DNA of 64,000 bases from positions 4,960,001 through 5,024,000 of the forward strand of contig NC_134678.1 in assembly GCF_024713945.1 (NCBI RefSeq), in the 5' to 3' direction. A program made the translations under genes and the position numbers. The notes under the pieces are model-generated. The model did not search any database, had not been told where the DNA came from, and saw nothing but the letters and a program-made list of their open reading frames with translations. Shown here piece by piece: positions 1 through 14,300 of the stretch. The first letter of the stretch is position 1. Every line of letters begins with the position of its first letter. Source of the DNA: Dermatophagoides farinae (lineage: Eukaryota > Arthropoda > Arachnida > Sarcoptiformes > Pyroglyphidae).

Positions 1-2010
1 ATAACATGATGATGATCATCATCATATCACTAATGTTTCAGGATTTTTTTTTTAATACTGGAATACAATATTAAAAAAGTTTGAAAAGGATAGGCCAATC
101 AATCATTGATACGTTTTTTTTATCATCACCATTGAATGATATAAATTCCCTAGTCGATATTTTGTTTCAGTTCAAGTGATTTCAAAATTCATATCTTTTC
201 GATAAGAAATGGATCATTGTTTTTGTTGCTGTTTATTTGACAAAAAAAAATAATGTATAAAGGAAACCGTTTTTCTACTACATTTTTTTTATCAATAGTT
301 TTCATTTGGAAACAAAAATTGATTTTTTTCAATAATAAGATGCAAAAAAATGTATTGCAAATTTTTTTTTATCACCAATCTATTGATGTTGAAGAAATAA
401 ATGTCTTGGATCAATTTTTATGATATTTTTGTCTTGATAAGAATATTGTTTCAAAAAAATTTGGTAGAAAAAAAACATTTATTTCCATCTTATCATCTTG
501 ACAGTATGCAGCAAAGTTGATTTTTTTTCCAAATTTGATTCAATCACACATTTGAATGTGAATATGGTTCGCATACATCAATATATCATCAATTGAAAGA
601 TGATTTTACCTTGTTTTAAGCAAAAAAAAAAAATTGTTTCTCCAATCGTTTATTATTACAGTACACATTGCATACGATCAATCAGTTTGAAAATGTTATT
701 TGTAGTTTCATGAAGATTTTTATGTTCGATAGCTGATTATTCACGCAAACAAAAAAAAATTTTGAATTGGAATCAATTTCTTTCTGTATACCGGATGAGA
801 TCAATTGTTTGAAAGTGTGTGTGTGTGTGTGTATGTTCTAATATGTTTGAGTTGCGATAGTAGTTTTTTTCAGAATTTTTTTTTCATTTTTGCCATTTTC
901 CTTTATTTAGCTTGTGTTTTTACACATTTTTATTCTTTCTTTTTTTTGTTTTGCTCATCGATGATTGATTGCTAAAGAGTGGCAAAACTCTTCTCGTGTT
1001 TTTTTTCACTCGGATATTATCATCATATATAAATGTGTGTGTGCGTGTGTGTCTATTACATATTGAGCATCATTTTGAATCAAGATTCAACTACATAATG
1101 CTAACTATTTGGACGGGAAAAAAACTTGAGTGAAACAAAACAAAACAAAACAAAAAAAAATGAAAATAAAATGATCGATGCATTTTTCATTCTTTCGACA
1201 TAACTTGAAATGAATTTGTTTGTATGTATGTGTGTGTACAATATACTTACTCTTTGAAACCCATTCTCATTCAAACATGTCAAAATATAATATACAAATG
1301 AATGTGTCTTGAGAAATAAAATATATACATTGGGCAGGGTTAGATTGATTAAAGATCATCGTATAAATTGTACATGCAAACACACATACACACAATTAAA
1401 ATCCCATCATTTTTATCTTGTCATTTTAGTCTTTCTATTTTTTTTTTTTTTTTTGAATCACATGTCATTTTTTTCTTCTTTTAAATCAATTTGAATTTGT
1501 CTCTTGAATATAGTAGGAATATTTGCAGAAAAAAAAGATGATGGATCACCATTAATTCATTCAGAAATTCACCATCATCAATGATAATCATCTTGAATTG
1601 AATGGATGATGACTGATCTATTCATTCATTCAAAAAAGGAAGAAATTCAATCTAATCGTCAAAATTTTTGTTTTTGAATGAAATAAATTTGTTCATTCTT
1701 TTTTTGTTTTGATTAAGAATCATAGCCAATCCAGACAAGAAGCTATTCAAAATACACCATGAAAGAAAACAAGTAATTTTCCATTCTATAACCAACAACA
1801 ACAACAACAACAACATTGGATAATTTGTTTTGTATCTATAGATTGTTTATTTGTTTTAATTAATTAGAATGTTATTATAATGTTTTCAACATGAATCAAA
1901 GTGTTTGATGATGAATAAACGGACCAATTCATCATTTGGATAGATTGTTTGGCTATCATCATCATCATCATCATCATGATCATGCGAATCTAATCTACAA
2001 GGGTGCGACT

Positions 2011-2014
<4 letters not shown>

Positions 2015-2042
<28 letters not shown>
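2015..2042. repeat. (TG)14 microsatellite
   Basis: Uninterrupted dinucleotide repeat of 28 bp, one of many CA/TG tracts in this window. Confidence 0.95.
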
Positions 2043-2045
<3 letters not shown>

Positions 2046-2651
2046 TTTTTTGCTCTCATTTTTTTTTGTTTCAATAATCTTTTTGTTCGATAATGATAAT
2101 CATCGTTATCATCAATCACTAAAGATTGGATAGGTAAATTAGACTGTCGTATATAATACATTATATTCGAATGAATGATTCTGTCGTTAACGTGAATAAT
2201 GATGATAATAATAATATTGATGAACAAAACATGAAACATCATCTATTGGAATAATGATAGAAAATAGACTACCATAATTTTTTTTTTGTTGTTTATCCTA
2301 CTGCTACTACTATTCTTAAATACAACACATATTGCTGTTTATAAGCAAAGAATTTTTTTTTTCAAAAGCAAAATATGTTGTGAAAAAGAAAATAAACGAA
2401 GACGAATTAGTTTTGTGACGATTAATTGTGTGTGTGTGTGTGTGTGTATGTTCGTGTATACTCTCTATACACCGAAGTCATCATCAATTTCAATTGTTTT
2501 GATTTATATTCGGGTTTGTTTTTTTCTCTTTACTTGGTTTAGACAGAAAAAAAATTCGAGAACTAATGATCGGACAATCATTTATTTTTTTTTGTCTTCA
2601 AATGAAAAACAAGTTGGCGGCATCGGTGACGGGCCATACATTGGCCAAGCA

Positions 2652-2679
2652 TTTTTTTTTTTTTTTTTTTTTTTTTTTT
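2652..2679. repeat. Poly-T run of 28
   Basis: The longest mononucleotide run I noticed in the window, 28 consecutive T. It could be an old retroposed poly-A tail read on the other strand, but no adjoining element is visible. Confidence 0.9.
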
Positions 2680-4190
2680 GGTCTACCATGTTTTCCTACA
2701 TAGCTATATAAATGATGATGATCGAGCTGTAAGAAATAACAGCAACAACAACAACAACAAAAGTAACTAAAGAAGCATCAAATAAGATGGAGTATCCCGA
2801 GAACAACAAGAAAAAAAATCATACCAATCGACAACAATAAATATATACTAACAAACACACACACACACACACATACAGACAAGAAGAATAAATAAATTGA
2901 AGATACGAAGAGAAAAAGACAAATGAGATTTTAAACAAATTATCTCTCACTCATTTATTCATTCATTCTTGTTCATGTTGTCGTTTTGGCTTCGAAATCA
3001 TGGTGCTGATGATGATGATGATGATGATGATGGTGGTGTCTGGATCATCATCAATCTTCTTGGGTTCTTTTTTTTATTTTGTTTGGCTCAATTCGATCGT
3101 TCATTTCGGGTTTGTTTGCTTTTTGGAAAACTTTGATGATTTTTTTTTTCGTCCGTACATTTTCTTGTATCTTGAAGGAGACACATACACACACACACAC
3201 ACACACACAAACATTCATTGGAAGACAAACTGGGTGTAAAACCAAATAACCACTAAAGAATATGAGATAGATATAAAGAGCGAATAAGTGAAGACAAAAT
3301 AACGAAAGAAAAAAAAACTAAAGCCGCCATTTCTTCGACCATACGACCAAACCAACAATCGATTATTCTTCGTGTCATTCTTGTTGTCGTTTTTTCTGGT
3401 ACTTTCCATGGAAAAAAACCTGAAAGGCGAGGTTCATGAAATAGCCAGAGAAAAAGAAGCAAAAAAAAAAAAAACAAAAACAAAACAAAAAACAATACAA
3501 AAAATACCACCATGTCATTCTCACCAACCGAACGTTTTTTTGAACGCTGACTTGAACACATCATTTTTTATTATCATTATTCATTCTAGATTCTGTTACA
3601 TTCATTCACTTTGAATTGATGCTAAGTAAACCGAAAAAAAACTTCAAATTCATCAATTATTTAGTTTCAGAAAAAAAAGTACAGGAAAAAAATTCAAATG
3701 GCATTCGACTATTTTGAAGAATAATAAATGATCATCTTCATGATGATGAACAAAATTACAAGTTGTTAAAATCCAAGACATTTGAATCGAATAAATAAAA
3801 CAAACATATGCCCGAACAAAGCAGACTCCAGAATAGAATGATTCATTATGATTGTTGTTTATGGAAGAAAAATGGAAATTTTTATTCTGTCTGTGAATCA
3901 TGGTGGCAGAATACACCCACCATCTGATTATGCATGAATTGAATCAAATTGTGATCATCCATTTTCCATTTCAAATATGTAGGATTAATTCAATGTTTGT
4001 TTCAATGCAATTTTTGTCAATTTTATTTGTTGTTTTTTGTGTCCATAACAGATAAAGGGAATAAATGAGCTTCAACAGATGTAATGGATGGATATTTTGG
4101 AGAAAGAAAATCAATCATTTATCCATTCAATCATTAGATCAATCGAATGATCGATCAATCAATCAATCAAGAAATCGATTTGAACGATTG

Positions 4191-4210
4191 ATCGATCGAT
4201 CGATCGATCG
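4191..4210. repeat. (ATCG)5 tetranucleotide repeat
   Basis: Five ATCG units, a self-complementary repeat, preceded by a related ATCA-rich tract at about 4147-4170. Confidence 0.9.
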
Positions 4211-7200
4211 AATGAACGATAATCTTGGCAAATTTTTTTTCAGCAAATTTCGTTCATTTGATCCATCAACACTGAAGCCTATCCGTTTCGAGCCCTGTAT
4301 TTTAATGATGACAAATCGATATATTGATGTCGATTTTCTTCAATATCTGTTTTCCATCGTCTTCGAATAATAATCTTTTTTTTCTCTTTCACTCTGGGTC
4401 TTCAAGGTTTTTTTAACGTCATTGAGGATTGAAACTTGAAATTCGAAACTCGAATACCTCGATCAATTCTGTTTTACTGTGTCTTGTTTGTTCTAATGTC
4501 ATCAATCCTCATCATTCTTATCATCATCATTTGTTTGTTTGTTTGTTTTTTCATTCGCTCGTTCGTTTGTTGTTGTTTCTTCCATCGAAGACTAAAGAGC
4601 TCGTCAATCATTTTTTTCTGAGTATTTTTCTTTTTTACATTGGAAAATCTCTTTTAAAGTTAAACTTTTATTCATTTGCCATAAACAACATCGGCAAATA
4701 AATAACAAACAAACAAACAACGTTTCGTTTTTTTATTCTCTCTTTAATGTGGTCAAATGATCATCACCATCAATCGATTGGTAAGCAATTGATTTGAAAT
4801 TAATTTTTATTTGGCCCACGTTCATTTTCGAAGGTCAACAATAACAACAACAACAACTTGAATGATAATCATTCATTCATTTACATTTTATTTGTTTTCA
4901 ATTCGATTCGATTTGATGTCATATTTTTTCGAACAGTTCGTACTTGAAATGTCGAATTTTTTTTCAATCAATTATTTTCAGTATTTCATCCAATAACCGT
5001 ATTGCGGAACAAAAGATAATTTGATGATTGATACATTTGAAATCATTTATTATGTAACAATAGCCGGAACTAGCAATGGAATCATCGTTTTAATTTTCAA
5101 TTCAAACAAATGACAAATCGAATGATAAAAAATGATTGATGGAATCATCGATAAATTCAATGTGTGTGTGTGTGTGTCCGTGTGTATGAGTGAGTGATTC
5201 AAACCATGGTAAACTGAGAAGTTGTTTGTTTTCATTGTCCAATTCAACAATCAATCCATCTGGCCTATCTATCTATCTGTCTATCTATCATAAATGATAT
5301 TTCTGCAAGTCAGACAAAGTAGATCAATTAATCATGATTAAATGTTTATCATTAGATTGAAGATTAGATTTGAAAATAATGCCGAAATAGTCACAGCGTA
5401 GCATAATACATAAATTATAGAATATATGGTGACAAATGAACAATTTTTTTTGTTGTCTTTTTGCTTTTTGTTCAAAATTATCTATAATAACTAATCATAA
5501 TTATTATCATTTGAACAACCACCATTTGGATAATAATAGTAACAGAAGACAAATGTTTATTATTGTCATTTTAGCTTTAATTTCAGAGATTGGACAATCA
5601 AGTAATAAGTAGTGATGATGTGATTTTGTTTCGTGATGATCATTATCTTTCTATCGAACTTATACATTTAATTCAAAGATTTAACAAATGATCTCGTAAC
5701 ACGCAATTGATCACCATATTATGATAGTTTATAATGACAATTTTGAATTTATCATTCAAACGATCCAAACTTCTGATCAAATTTAAGCTCATTCGTCTTA
5801 TATTCGTCCACAGTGTTTCTATTTTTTTCTCCAGGAATATTCTTTTCTTAATTTTTTTTTAACACGGAAAAAAAATTCAAAAGCTCAAGTTTCGCTAATT
5901 TAATTATATCCATCCGCCCAAGTGAAGCGAAACAAACAAATGACATGTTTTTGTTGTTGATAATAATAAAAGATTATTATTCTTCTTCTTTTTTTATAAC
6001 GAAAAAAAAAATATTTCAAAAAGAAAAAATGAAAATGGTCGTCATTTGTTCAATATGGTGTGAGAGAATAGATAACTGTCATATACACATTGAATAAAAT
6101 TAATGATTTTACACACAACACATACATTCGGGCTTGTCATGAGGCCATTACATTTTTGGTATGTATTTGGTTGGTGTGGAATCCGACAAATTTACTTGAA
6201 CAAAAAAAAATAACATTGCCAAACATTGATCATTTCGTTTTCGTTGTTATAGTTGTCCCATTCATTCTACAATGAATAACCTTCATCATCATCATCATCA
6301 TCAGTCAGTCGGTCAATCAGTTCATTGTATACAATTGCAGTCAAATACAAACACGAAACACACACACACAAAGATACACATACAGTCAAATCGAGTATTA
6401 CAACAAATGTTGACCATTTATTTTTCAGTTGTATTAGTTGTAGTATTTTTTTTTCCAAACAAACAACAATCTGTTCTGGTCATTTTTTTTTCTCATTCAC
6501 CCATCATCATCATCATCATCACCATCATTTGTTTGTTATTAATGATCCAATGAGCTTGTCAGTTACCAGAAATAAAGAGGGAAAAAGAAGTAAAAAATTA
6601 ACTTTACAATAATAATAACAAAAAAAAAACAACTAATCATTAACCAAACCAAGTGTTTGTGTGTGTGTGTGTGTGTGTTTGTATGAAAATAATGATAGTT
6701 GATAATTCATTATGTATAATGTATATGGAAAAAATTTACAATCATTGTACAACTATTTTAGTTATAATGAAACTTTTTGCCGGCTTTTATCCATATGAAC
6801 CAATATGAATTCGAATATTTAGTTAGTGGATGATGAATTTTACTAACAGAATAAAACTAAGACAACAACCGTATGGTTTTGAATTTACGTTTTTTTAAAA
6901 AAAAAAAAAAAAATGCTTAGATATTTTTTGTGGACAATGAAAAAAAAGTAGGAAACTGGATTTCCTTTCATTCACTTCATTCATTTATCTTTCAATGCTA
7001 TTTTATATCGAAAAAATTGATTTTTTCATCTCCTCCTCCCATTTGATTTAATCTATTTTGGTTTTTAGTTTTTTCCCTCATACTTTCTAGTGTGTGTATT
7101 TTTGAATTATAAATGAATTCTTGATGACAATTTGATGATTCTCTTTCTATTTTGGTTGTTGAGCTAAAAAGTTACGATCATATCAAGAACAACAACAACA

Positions 7201-10200
7201 ACAACACCAGCAACAAAGACATAGCATAGTTGAAAACATCTAAAAATCAGTATTGAAAAAAAATATCGATCAAATCGAACCAACAACGCTGAAATTTGCA
7301 TCTTATTATTGATTCGTATTTTATTCCCATTCTTATTTCCTCAATGAATGTGCTTATGGTCATTCTTCATTCTTGATCACCATAATGATCATCATCATCA
7401 GCTATCATTAATCTTTCCGTGTCTTAATATCACACTATCATTATTATAATCATAACCATCAACAACATTACTAAGGGCCCAAGGATTGATCATGATCATC
7501 ATTATCATCATCATCACCACGATCTACAACAACAACAACAACAACAATCCGCTAACAACCAATGACTTAATAGAACATAAACACACACAACATGCATATC
7601 CAACAAACCATATAAAACATACATATGATGTTTATAATAGTGAATGATGATGATGATGAAACCAGAAATGTATATCAATAGGGCCATAGGAATCCCCTAA
7701 AAAACAGTCAGCAAAACCAAGATCCAACAATAACAGCAACAACAACAACAACAAGGCTCCTCTGTATTCAAGTCATTTGTCATCATGACTGCTTCACATA
7801 TAGGGGCCTCTATCTATCTTTTATACATGTGTGTGTGTGTATTCGGTTGGAATCATTCCATTCCATTCATTTTATTTCCGAGCTTTAGAACTTGTATATG
7901 TTTCGACATCATGATCATCATGATCATCATCATACACACACATACATCCCTAAATATAGCTATAGTTAGATTGAACATGAAGCCTAAGCCACACAGAATA
8001 AATGAATGAATGAAAAAAAATGAATAATGATACTGTTGTGCCAAGAGCATTAATAATAATCATTATCATCATTGTTCATTGTATGTTCAGTATGACGGTA
8101 ATGGTGATGGTGGTGTGGGCAATAGCAATCGTTCATCATTTTCTTATTCTTTCTATCTGGTTATGTTATACGACAAACGATGGCAATGATGATGATGATA
8201 ACAGCGCGCAACAAGAATTGAATCTAAAATCCAAAGAAGCGATAGAATCTATCTTTTTTTTATATATTTTTCTTCTACTACTTACTACTACTCATATATA
8301 CTATCTATGATAGATGAACCAAAACGAATGATGTATTGTTTCCATTCTGTTGGCAATTTATTTTATGATTTGGATGACAGAATTGAGAAATAAATGAATG
8401 AATGACTGAATCATGGGTTAAAGTTGAAAGTTGAAATTGTTACAAATAGCAAAAAAAAACAAATGTGATAATTTTTTTTTCAAATTTACTGTAAATGAAT
8501 TATGATGATTCAATAAGAATTGGTTGTGGATAAATTAATTTAGCATCATTTGGAATTGAAAAATAAGAGGAAGAGCTAATTATTATTATTATTATTATTG
8601 TATTATTAGTATATTAGCTAATGTCAAATATAGATGTAGATGGCAAAAAAAAAATATTATTAATTGACACCCTGCTGAATATGGGTCTAATTTGGATCAC
8701 AAAAGCGTGTGTTAGTGACATCGATTAATATGACATGAACAGAGATTTATAAAAATAAAAATAATATTCAATGAACTAACATAAAATTTGTACATTCGTT
8801 TATAATTATCGGCCAGATTTCTTTTTTTACTAATCGATTATCGATTATTTTCATTCATTCTTTTTGATATTGTTATTGGAGAGAAAAAAAATTAATGAGA
8901 AAAAATGGCTATAAAGATCGAAATTGTCGAGATAATTATAGAATCCGATATCATTCGATTTGTTCATGTAATTGTGCATGTGTGTGTTTGCGTGTTTCCG
9001 TTACATTTTCCGATCATTAGTCATTTGAATTTTTTTTTTCGTTGTTCTGTTGGTCCCCGATTATGAAAACAAAAATGTCGGAAACATTCGTGATTCATCG
9101 ATATTTTAATCACAAATAATCTATTATTTTTTTTATCGCAGTGATGATGGGCTGATTTATAAATTCTTTTTTTTATAATTTTGATTTCAATAAAGAATCT
9201 GTTTGTCGATTATGAACTAACTGCAACTAAAAAGTTGTTCATTATATTCTTTTTCAAAATAAAGAATGAAATTTGTCATCATCATCATCATTATCATCAT
9301 TATAAACTCGAACAACTAGATTTTTGTTTTGATTTAGTGATTATGATGATGAGAAATTATCTAAATGATAATAATAATGATGATTATCATAATCATCATT
9401 ATTTCTAGTGTTTTTCAATACTTTATTTATTTTCTTTTTTTATTTGTATGTAACTAGAATCTGGCAATTAGTGATACACACACACACATACACCCACATA
9501 TAAACATGACATCATAAAATTTACGGGCGTAATCAAAAGAAAAAAATAGTGAGTGCGTGATAATGACCACTTTTCATTCCTGCTAACTTTGTTTTTTTTT
9601 TGCTTTTGAAAAAAAGAATAACCCATTCCAAGAATTATTTATTCCACCACCATCATCAGAGAATGGTAAATCATAGTGTGTTTTATTCATTTACCCGGCA
9701 TTGGCCAAAGTTTTTTTTTGTTACTTTGCTACCCCTAATATTTATAATTATAAAAACTTTTAGTTGATTTTGTTGTTCAACCCATACACCCACAGATTTA
9801 ACCTGAGATGATTATGATTGGGGGAAGGTTAGAGAAACAAAAAGAAGGCTGAATTTGTTAATCAAGTACAAATGACTTTTTTTTGGTAGAATTTCAAAAA
9901 ATTAATGTATTCAGTGCACCAATCATAATAATGATTATTATGATCATAATGATCAATATTGTCATTATAATTAGACATTTGAGAAGTAGTAGAAAAATAA
10001 CAATTTGTTTGAAAATTATAAAATTATACATAATGTCATTTTTTCATCTTCTTTTGTTATGGTTTTTTATGGTTGTCATCATTCATTCAGAAATTCTGCA
10101 TTATTCCCATGTGATATTGAATAAAATGAAAATGATATGTCAATTAATTAATATGCGAAATTGTGTGTGTGTGTGTGCATCATGTCATGTCCAATGCATA

Positions 10201-10453
10201 TCGGCCACACAATTTATATAATGATGACCGACAGAATTGATGAATATTCTCGTGCCAAATTTACTTTTATTCAAATTTTCATGAAGCTTCATCTGCCATC
10301 TATGGATAAAAAAAGTGTTTAGATCATAATTTGATTGATCTATATTGAGAAATCGAAAAATTCATTTTTTTAATTATTTCTACATTATTAACAGAAATCT
10401 GTAATATTTTCCAATGAAAAAACATGTTTATGATTTATGACAATCGTAGATGA

Positions 10454-10994
10454 TTATTGTCCTGGACGAGAATTTTTTTCTAGATAATCTTTTGCTTCGT
10501 TTATTTTGGCAGCTAAATAAGGTGAACCACCTAATGGATTCATTTAAAAATAAAATATGATAATTTATAATTTCAAATAAATAAATAAATGTCACAAACC
10601 TCGATCCGGATGATTCAATAACATGATCCGTTTATGTGATTCACGTAATTTATTCTTACTAGCCGATGGACTAATACCCAATATAAGACCAGCTTCACGG
10701 CGCGTCATTTTTGGTTCAAATCCACCTCTATAATATTTACTATTACTAAATGCTGAAGAAGGTATCGATTTGGATAATGTATCACCGATCGTTTTAGATG
10801 AACGCATCAATGCTCGACCTTGGGGGAATAATGACATGATGAATAGACATTTGAAAATTTTATATTTTTGTTCTGTTCATATACCTCCATAACCGATGGC
10901 GGCCAAAGCCAAACCAGCTAGAATGACACCGGAACTCTGAAAAATGAATGAAAATAATTCATAATTATGATAGGTGTGAAAATGAAATTACCAT
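10454..10994 (-). CDS. DNAJC19: DNAJC19/TIM14, mitochondrial import motor J-protein
   Basis: Four coding exons on the minus strand: 10992-10994 (the ATG alone), 10885-10936, 10600-10818 and 10454-10530, joined at GT-AG sites with consistent phase, giving 116 residues, the same length as human DNAJC19. Residues 4-19 form a Gly/Ala-rich membrane segment. The J domain follows the family signature YYRGGFEPKMT (47-57), carries the HPD motif at 88-90 and ends with GGSPYLAAKINEAKDYLE. Family role: it is anchored in the mitochondrial inner membrane, stimulates mtHsp70 in the TIM23-associated import motor and, in animals, works with prohibitins. An in-frame ATG five codons upstream of exon 3 is intronic and was not used. 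The stop codon of the FYVE-Ig gene lies about 315 bp upstream on the same strand. Confidence 0.96.
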
Positions 10995-11308
10995 TTTGTA
11001 AATTGTTGAAAATTGATGCAATAATAACGAGAGATGAAGAATCACAACAAAAACACATGACTTTGTTTCGAATATTAGCACCATCTATCTTTTATTTTCG
11101 AAAATAAGATTTTCAAAAATCATTTTTTTTTTTTTTTTGATTTTTCATCATTTTCAATTTTAATTTTAGTAAATAAATAAATTTTACATTTACATAAAAA
11201 ATAATAAAGTAAAAAAGATAAATTTGATGCAAATAAATAATGGAAAAATAAATAAGAGAATCTGAATGTTTCAAAGTGAATTGTGCAGTAAAAATAGCGA
11301 GAAAAAAA

Positions 11309-14300
11309 TTATTCTGATACGATCGGTTTCGGTTCCGTACCATCCATTGTTGGAAATTTTTCCTGTACTTGAGTGTCCGAAATTTGACTTGCTTCGATAC
11401 GTTTTTCCCAGAAAACAGCTCTTTGTTTGATAGCACCAATAGCTCCTTTATTCTTTTTGTTGCCATTATGTTTCCCGTTACACATTTGATTATCCAATGA
11501 ATTTATACTTGATGATATTGTTGAATCGTTAGATTCTAGTGATCGCAAACTAGAATTGCTATTACGTGAAGAATTTCTATAAAAAAATCCATATTCAAAC
11601 GGATCATTGAAAAAATTTACTTCCATTACCTTTCTTCATTTGATTGTTGACTATTATTTTCGTCGAAAGTCATTTGTTCAACGAATAAAGTGGTCATAGA
11701 AGTCGTAGTGGCACTAGGTTCTTGTTTAATTTGAATTTGAGAACTTGAATTTTTCATCGAAGTTGTTGTTGATGATGATGATGATATTTCATTAGCCAAG
11801 CCAATACGATTTTGTTCGGTAAACCGTGGTAAGTTTTTTTGATTTTGTTCGCATATCTCTTTAGGTATAGAACGACCTGTCAAACTGTAAACCTGAAAAT
11901 CATAATCATTAATATAATATAAAATAATAATTATCATTATTGTGAATGAAATTGCAACATACAGCATAATTTTTAGCATTAAGATTAGACAATCGTTTTT
12001 GTTGCTGCTGTTGCTGTGGAATTTGAGATAATGAATTCGATTTAGATATTTGTTGTGATGGTAAAGGCGATGATAAAGATGATGATGGTAAATGCTGAGT
12101 TGATGTCGAAAACAGAGAGGTCAAACTTTTGACCATATTCCTGCTTATAGGTGGACTTGTTTTTTCTCCAACAATTCGATTAGATTTAATGTTATTCTGG
12201 TGATTTGCAATTGTTTGATGATTAGAATCGTTTGATTTCATAGTTGTTTTTATTGCTGAGGTATTGTTATCACCATCAACAATTTCAACATTATTGGATG
12301 GTGAATTAATCCTTGTTGTTGCCATCGAATCACGATTATCGTTGTTAATCTTGATGGAAATTTCACTACATTCCAATTGTTCTGTTGATGTACTTTTACA
12401 ATTATTATCAACAATTTCAACATTGATTTGACTAACAGCCATTTTTTCACCGTTGATTTTATTGTTTGTCGACGACAGTCCATTGACTTCATTGTGGCCT
12501 TCATTTTTGTTCATCGATGTAGCCGAAGATGATCTCGCCGAAGAAGGTCTCCCTCCCAATGACTGATTGATTAATGAATAGTAATGGAAACAATTAGTAT
12601 TGTTTAGAGGATTAATACATTATATATAAGTTAGCAAATATTTTACATACCGATAAAATTGAAAATGAATATTTTTCTTCTGGTAATTTTTTATTTTTTG
12701 GTAGATAATAATTACGTTTATAACGATCTAAATCTCTGGCACTATGGAAAAATTTTCGTTTTTCTTCCGGCACAAACTCTTCTTCATCAACAATAGGTTT
12801 CATCACCATTCCATCCAATCGATCATCATTCAATGTGGCATCCGGTGAATATAAAAGCTCGGGAGAAAATGACATCATTTTCTGTCTTGAACGTTTCTCA
12901 ATATTTTCAGGCGAATATGGATTATTCAATAGATTTACATCGGGATTATTCCATTTACGATGTTCACGTTCAGCTATTGGCATCACAGGTATATTAATTG
13001 AATCATTTAATGAATTTGACGAGATGGAAACATTTTCCGATGATAGTTGATCATTGGAATTTTTCGGACTTTCCCTTTGTAATAATTGTATTGTTTCATC
13101 ATATTCTTCTAACATTTGTCCATCATCTCCATATGTTTTAGAATGGACAATATCTGTCGATATGATTTGTTGAGGTGATTTTGTACTATTTAAATCGGTT
13201 GAAACCTAAGAAAACAATAGGAAAATATGTCAAGATTATTGCTCAATGTTTTTTTTATTAATAACAATAATTATGATTATAAATTATACTTTAGAAAGAT
13301 TCCCGCCACCATTATTAACATTGAGAGTGTTATCATGATCATCGATACGAACAAATTGTACATTTGAACTTGTTGGCAATGTCATTTGTTGATGTTGAAT
13401 AATCTTCAATAATAATTTATGATCGTTTGAATTTAATGCCTCTCTTTCTTCCCATGTTTGCTGTATCACGTGAGGTGATGATGGCAAAGATGAGCTCGAT
13501 TGATTGACTTTGCGATGGCTAATATCATTTCTTAATTTAGCTTGATTAAGGAAAGTGGTCATGGGACTTTCTATCCTAGTAACCAGTTGAGAAACTTCAT
13601 TCATGTTTGTCTGTAAATGATTGATTTTTGTCATCGTAGATTCATCATTGTCGGATAGGATTGAAATGATGGAAAAGGCATAGAAAAGAAAGAGAAAGAA
13701 CCCGAAAACAACCAATAAGAAAAAAATGAGCAAATGAATTTTTAAACACCGAAATCAAAATTTCTATTGCAAATTTGCAATATTCAACCTACCTTACGAG
13801 ATTTATGTTGTGGCCGCCTTAATACAGGTCGAGGTGACATTGGATGATTATTATTTACGATAGATGATAATTGCTGATTAAACGGGTTAGGAACAGCAGA
13901 AAAATGTTGCCTATCAACGGCCACTTTAAAATCACACCAATCATGACCAACATGATTATAAGCGACCACCGAATAGATACCGGCATGCATCGGATTAGAT
14001 TTTTTAAGCTCCAATATACATTCATTATCATTAAACACGATTAAACGGTATGCGGAACAATTACTTTCGACATATCGGCGATGTATAAATCGTACACCAA
14101 AATATGTTCGAGCTAATCGTCTATTTTCAATCTCTTCGGGTCGTCGAGTCGATTCATCGGCCGATGCAGCAATCAAATGGCCATCCTTATACCAAGCGAA
14201 ATATAATGGCAACAGTCCTTGGGCTTTACAGCAGAATTGTGCCACAATTCCACTGTGTATGGAAGCATTTCCAGGTTTCATCGTAAAAGTAGGAATATAA

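Larger units (their letters stand above)
1..10453. other. Gene-free AT-rich stretch with many simple repeats
   Basis: I see no exon with family resemblance on either strand. The open frames here are short and translate microsatellites (runs of Thr-His, Val-Cys, His, Asp, Phe). Visible repeats include (TG)14 at 2015-2042, a run of 28 T at 2652-2679, GAT repeats near 3006-3030, CA repeats near 3181-3209, (ATCG)5 at 4191-4210, TG near 6657-6678 and several CAACAA tracts. It could hold introns, UTRs or regulatory DNA of genes outside the window, but nothing in the sequence decides this. Confidence 0.6.

Noticed and set aside
1886-2711. Open frames of 118 and 141 codons on opposite strands
   Set aside because: They translate TG, GAT and T repeats; there is no complex protein segment, no splice context and no family resemblance.
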